Part shown: piece by piece, positions 7,256-8,661 of the stretch
Layout: each line of letters opens with the position of its first letter
Numbering within the stretch: position 1 is the first letter of the stretch
Assembly: GCA_001942045.1 (NCBI GenBank)
Contig: MSTD01000034.1
Span: 1-8,661, forward strand
Direction of reading: 5' to 3'
Length of the DNA stretch: 8,661 nt
From: Mycolicibacterium porcinum
GTDB lineage: Bacteria; Actinomycetota; Actinomycetes; Mycobacteriales; Mycobacteriaceae
Made by a program: the position numbers and the translations under genes
The notes under the pieces: model-generated
What the model saw: the letters and a program-made list of their open reading frames with translations, nothing else
Told to the model about the DNA's origin: nothing
Databases searched by the model: none

Positions 7256-7279
7256 CCATCTAATCTAGATTCGATGGTT
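7254..7279. promoter_or_regulatory. 26-bp near-perfect palindrome, candidate operator
   Basis: The site reads AACCATC, T, AATCTAGATT, C, GATGGTT. The outer 7-mers are exact reverse complements and the central 10-mer is its own reverse complement; only the pair 7261/7272 breaks the symmetry. Such symmetry in a divergent intergenic region of an otherwise GC-rich genome is typical of a dimeric regulator's binding site. It lies 50 bases before the favoured start of the CGNR gene and touches the -35 of the leftward pair, so one protein could control both directions. TAGATT (7266-7271) inside it could serve as a rightward -10. Confidence 0.7.
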
Positions 7280-7328
7280 AGTTCGGCGGGTGGTCCTTGG
7301 CGGTGTGATGGCGTGGTTACCCTCAGGT

Positions 7329-7850
7329 ATGCGTGACCCGCGCCCGCATGTCGGCGAACCCCTAGCGCTGGATCTGCTGAACACCCGGTGGATGTCAGCG
7401 GACGGACCGCAGGACCTTCTCGCGGATGTCGAAGGCCTGCGGTGCTGGTTGCTGGCCAACGGGTTGGCCGAGCGCTGCGAGGCTGACGAGAAGTCGCGGA
7501 TCGCGCTGGTCTCCGCTCGTGAGGCGATCCTGCAGGCGCTGCAGCCCGGGTCCGTCGACGCGCTCAACGAGGTGCTGGAACGGGGCCGGATCCGGCGCAC
7601 GCTCACGGCATCGGGTCCCGCCGAGGCCGCCGAGGTCGCACAGTCGGAGTGGCTCGCCGGCTGGCTGGCCGCCGACGACCTGTTGAGGTTGCTGGGCGAG
7701 GCTCCCGATCGGATCAAGCAGTGCGCACATCCGCACTGCATCCTGTGGTTCCACGACACCTCGAAGAACGGCGCTCGGCGCTGGCACTCGATGGCCACCT
7801 GTGGCAACCGTGCCAAGGCCGCGCGGCACTACGCGGCGAAGCGGGATTGA
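7329..7850 (+). CDS. CGNR zinc-finger / ABATE-domain putative transcriptional regulator (173 aa)
   Basis: The N-terminal part (1-120) fits the ABATE domain, with the typical opening GEPLALDLLNTRW at 9-21. Residues 128-170 form the CGNR zinc finger: C132 and C137 in QCAHPHC, then RRWHSMATCGNRAKAARH ending the finger, with C158-G-N-R. The usual third cysteine (W-C-S-M) is a histidine here, H153. The family is thought to bind DNA and to regulate neighbouring stress or metabolic genes; direct evidence is thin. The start is uncertain. I prefer the ATG at 7329 because upstream in-frame codons include the rare TTA and TCA; ATG 7308 (+7 aa, with GGCGG upstream) and GTG 7290 (+13 aa) are alternatives. 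It is divergent from the VOC/PNPOx pair and probably controls it through the palindromes in between. Confidence 0.85.
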   Translation: MRDPRPHVGEPLALDLLNTRWMSADGPQDLLADVEGLRCWLLANGLAERCEADEKSRIALVSAREAILQALQPGSVDALNEVLERGRIRRTLTASGPAEAAEVAQSEWLAGWLAADDLLRLLGEAPDRIKQCAHPHCILWFHDTSKNGARRWHSMATCGNRAKAARHYAAKRD

Positions 7851-7861
7851 GACCGGACTGC

Positions 7862-7904
7862 TGTTACTGATGTGACTAAAGCCAACTTGTGAGGCTGGTG
7901 TTAC
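7862..7904. promoter_or_regulatory. Cluster of TGTKAC-type hexamers upstream of the SteA-like gene
   Basis: TGTTAC (7862-7867) and TGTGAC (7871-7876) repeat with a nine-base period, followed by TGTGAG (7888-7893) and another TGTTAC (7899-7904). On the minus strand the first two read GTCACA, TCA, GTAACA, resembling the direct-repeat boxes described for the mycobacterial response regulator MtrA, which controls cell-division and cell-wall genes. The cluster lies 47-89 bases before the start of a cell-division gene, a sensible place for an activator. MtrA binding is a suggestion from motif memory, not shown. Confidence 0.4.
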
Positions 7905-7938
7905 GGCGCGCCTCCGTCGTCTGACCGGCGATGCCCGA

Positions 7939-7951
7939 CAGAATCGGCGCA
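7939..7951 (+). promoter_or_regulatory. Possible leaderless promoter of the SteA-like gene
   Basis: CAGAAT (7939-7944) matches the -10 consensus at four of six positions and ends six bases before the ATG at 7951, so transcription could start on the A of the start codon. Leaderless mRNAs are common in mycobacteria, and there is no convincing ribosome-binding site before this ATG. No good -35 is visible, consistent with a need for an activator bound upstream. Confidence 0.35.
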
Positions 7952-8661
7952 TGAAGATGTCCACGCTGCTCACCCGCAATGCCAGTACGCGCCCGGGAGT
8001 GACCGGCACTGCACGAGTGGACCGCGATATCGACCGGCTGCTGCGACGCGTCGGCCCCGGCGACATCGTCGTCCTCGATGCACAAGATCTGGACCGGATC
8101 ACCGCCGACGCGCTGGTCGAGGCCCAGATCGCTGGTGTCGTCAACGCCTCGCCGTCCATCTCCGGGCGCTACCCGAACCTCGGTCCGGAGGTGCTCGTCG
8201 CCAACGGCGTGGTGCTGATCGACGAGGCCGGGCCGGATGTCTTCAAGAAGATCAAGGACGGGGCGCGGATCCGCCTGAACAACGGCGGCGTCTACTCCGG
8301 TGACCGGCGCATCGCGGTGGGCACCGAGCGCAACGATCAAGAGATCCACGAGTTGATGCACGACGCGAAGAGCGGCCTCGTGGCGCACCTGGAAGCGTTC
8401 GCGGGAAACACCATCGAATTCATCCGCAGCGAGAGCCCGCTGCTCATCGACGGCATCGGAATCCCGAACATCGACGTGGACCTGCACCGCAGGCATGTGG
8501 TGATCGTCGCCGAGGAACCCAACGCCGCCGAAGACCTCAGGGCGCTCAAACCGTTCATCAAGGAGTATCAGCCCGTGCTCGTCGGTGTCGGCGCCGGCGC
8601 GGATGTGCTGCGCAAGGCGGGATACCGGCCCGCGCTGATCGTCGGCGACCCGGACAAGATG
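7951..8661 (+). CDS. steA: SteA-like cytokinetic ring protein, Rv1697 homologue, 5' part (237 codons, runs off the window)
   Basis: The first 237 residues resemble M. tuberculosis Rv1697 (about 393 aa as I recall), so roughly 60 percent is present. The orthologue SteA of Corynebacterium glutamicum localises to the division ring with its partner SteB and is linked to control of the cell-wall hydrolase RipA. Recognisable segments are DRDIDRLLRRVGPGDIVVLD at 24-43, SGRYPNLGPEVLVANG at 71-86, and AGNTIEFIRSESPLLIDGIG at 151-170. From about 182 the sequence enters a thiamine-pyrophosphokinase-like fold with the motif VGDPD at 231-235. The expected C-terminal transmembrane segment lies beyond the window. 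The ATG at 7951 is preferred; ATG 7957 would remove two residues. By synteny the next gene should be the SteB/MctB (Rv1698) homologue. No frameshift or stop is seen up to the window edge. Confidence 0.92.
   Translation, partial: MKMSTLLTRNASTRPGVTGTARVDRDIDRLLRRVGPGDIVVLDAQDLDRITADALVEAQIAGVVNASPSISGRYPNLGPEVLVANGVVLIDEAGPDVFKKIKDGARIRLNNGGVYSGDRRIAVGTERNDQEIHELMHDAKSGLVAHLEAFAGNTIEFIRSESPLLIDGIGIPNIDVDLHRRHVVIVAEEPNAAEDLRALKPFIKEYQPVLVGVGAGADVLRKAGYRPALIVGDPDKM

Noticed and set aside
7274..7336. 20-codon ORF (ATG 7274 to TGA 7334) ahead of the CGNR gene, considered as a leader peptide
   Set aside because: It has no ribosome-binding site and no attenuator-type hairpin follows. Its overlap with the CGNR start at 7329 is likely chance, and its ATG is part of the palindrome arm.
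1..8661. CRISPR array, insertion sequence, tRNA or phage attachment site
   Set aside because: No regularly spaced repeats, transposase motifs, tRNA-like folds or flanking direct repeats were seen, including at the borders of the 5818-7850 cassette.

Overview
The window comes from a high-GC actinobacterium, almost certainly a rapidly growing mycobacterium (Mycolicibacterium-type). Two things support this. The protein order (Rv1691-, Rv1692- and Rv1693-like, tlyA, nadK, recN, then Rv1697/SteA-like) is that of the Mycobacterium tuberculosis Rv1691-Rv1697 locus, and the proteins closely resemble those I recall for that locus. The window also opens in the 3' end of a mycobacterial-type 5S rRNA. 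Fast growers carry a second rRNA operon (rrnB) next to tyrS, which in M. tuberculosis lies just upstream of this gene block; slow growers lack it.

Layout. Positions 1-165 hold the 5S rRNA end, a strong 15-bp-stem terminator and a short AT-richer leader. Positions 226-5821 are a tight rightward six-gene block with gaps of 13 nt or less and one 4-nt overlap. It encodes a TPR-like protein with a disordered basic N-terminus, a HAD phosphatase (probable glycerol 3-phosphate phosphatase), a 68-residue conserved hypothetical, the rRNA 2'-O-methyltransferase TlyA, NAD kinase and the DNA repair ATPase RecN. Its genes serve ribosome modification, NADP supply, polar-lipid head-group recycling and DNA repair.

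Positions 5818-7850 are an accessory module inserted between recN and the SteA-like gene, which are neighbours in M. tuberculosis. It has two leftward, translationally coupled genes (a PNPOx-fold flavin-binding protein and a VOC/glyoxalase-fold protein) and a divergent rightward CGNR zinc-finger regulator. The ~140-bp region between them carries a near-perfect 26-bp palindrome, a second nested inverted repeat and a plausible leftward promoter squeezed between the two. This looks like a small regulator-plus-enzymes cassette and is the best candidate for an undescribed system here. Its substrate cannot be deduced from sequence.

Positions 7851-7950 are a regulatory gap with four TGTKAC-like hexamers and a probable leaderless start. 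The window ends inside the SteA-like cell-division gene (7951 to the edge).

All calls come from reading the sequence and from memory of the families; no database search was run.
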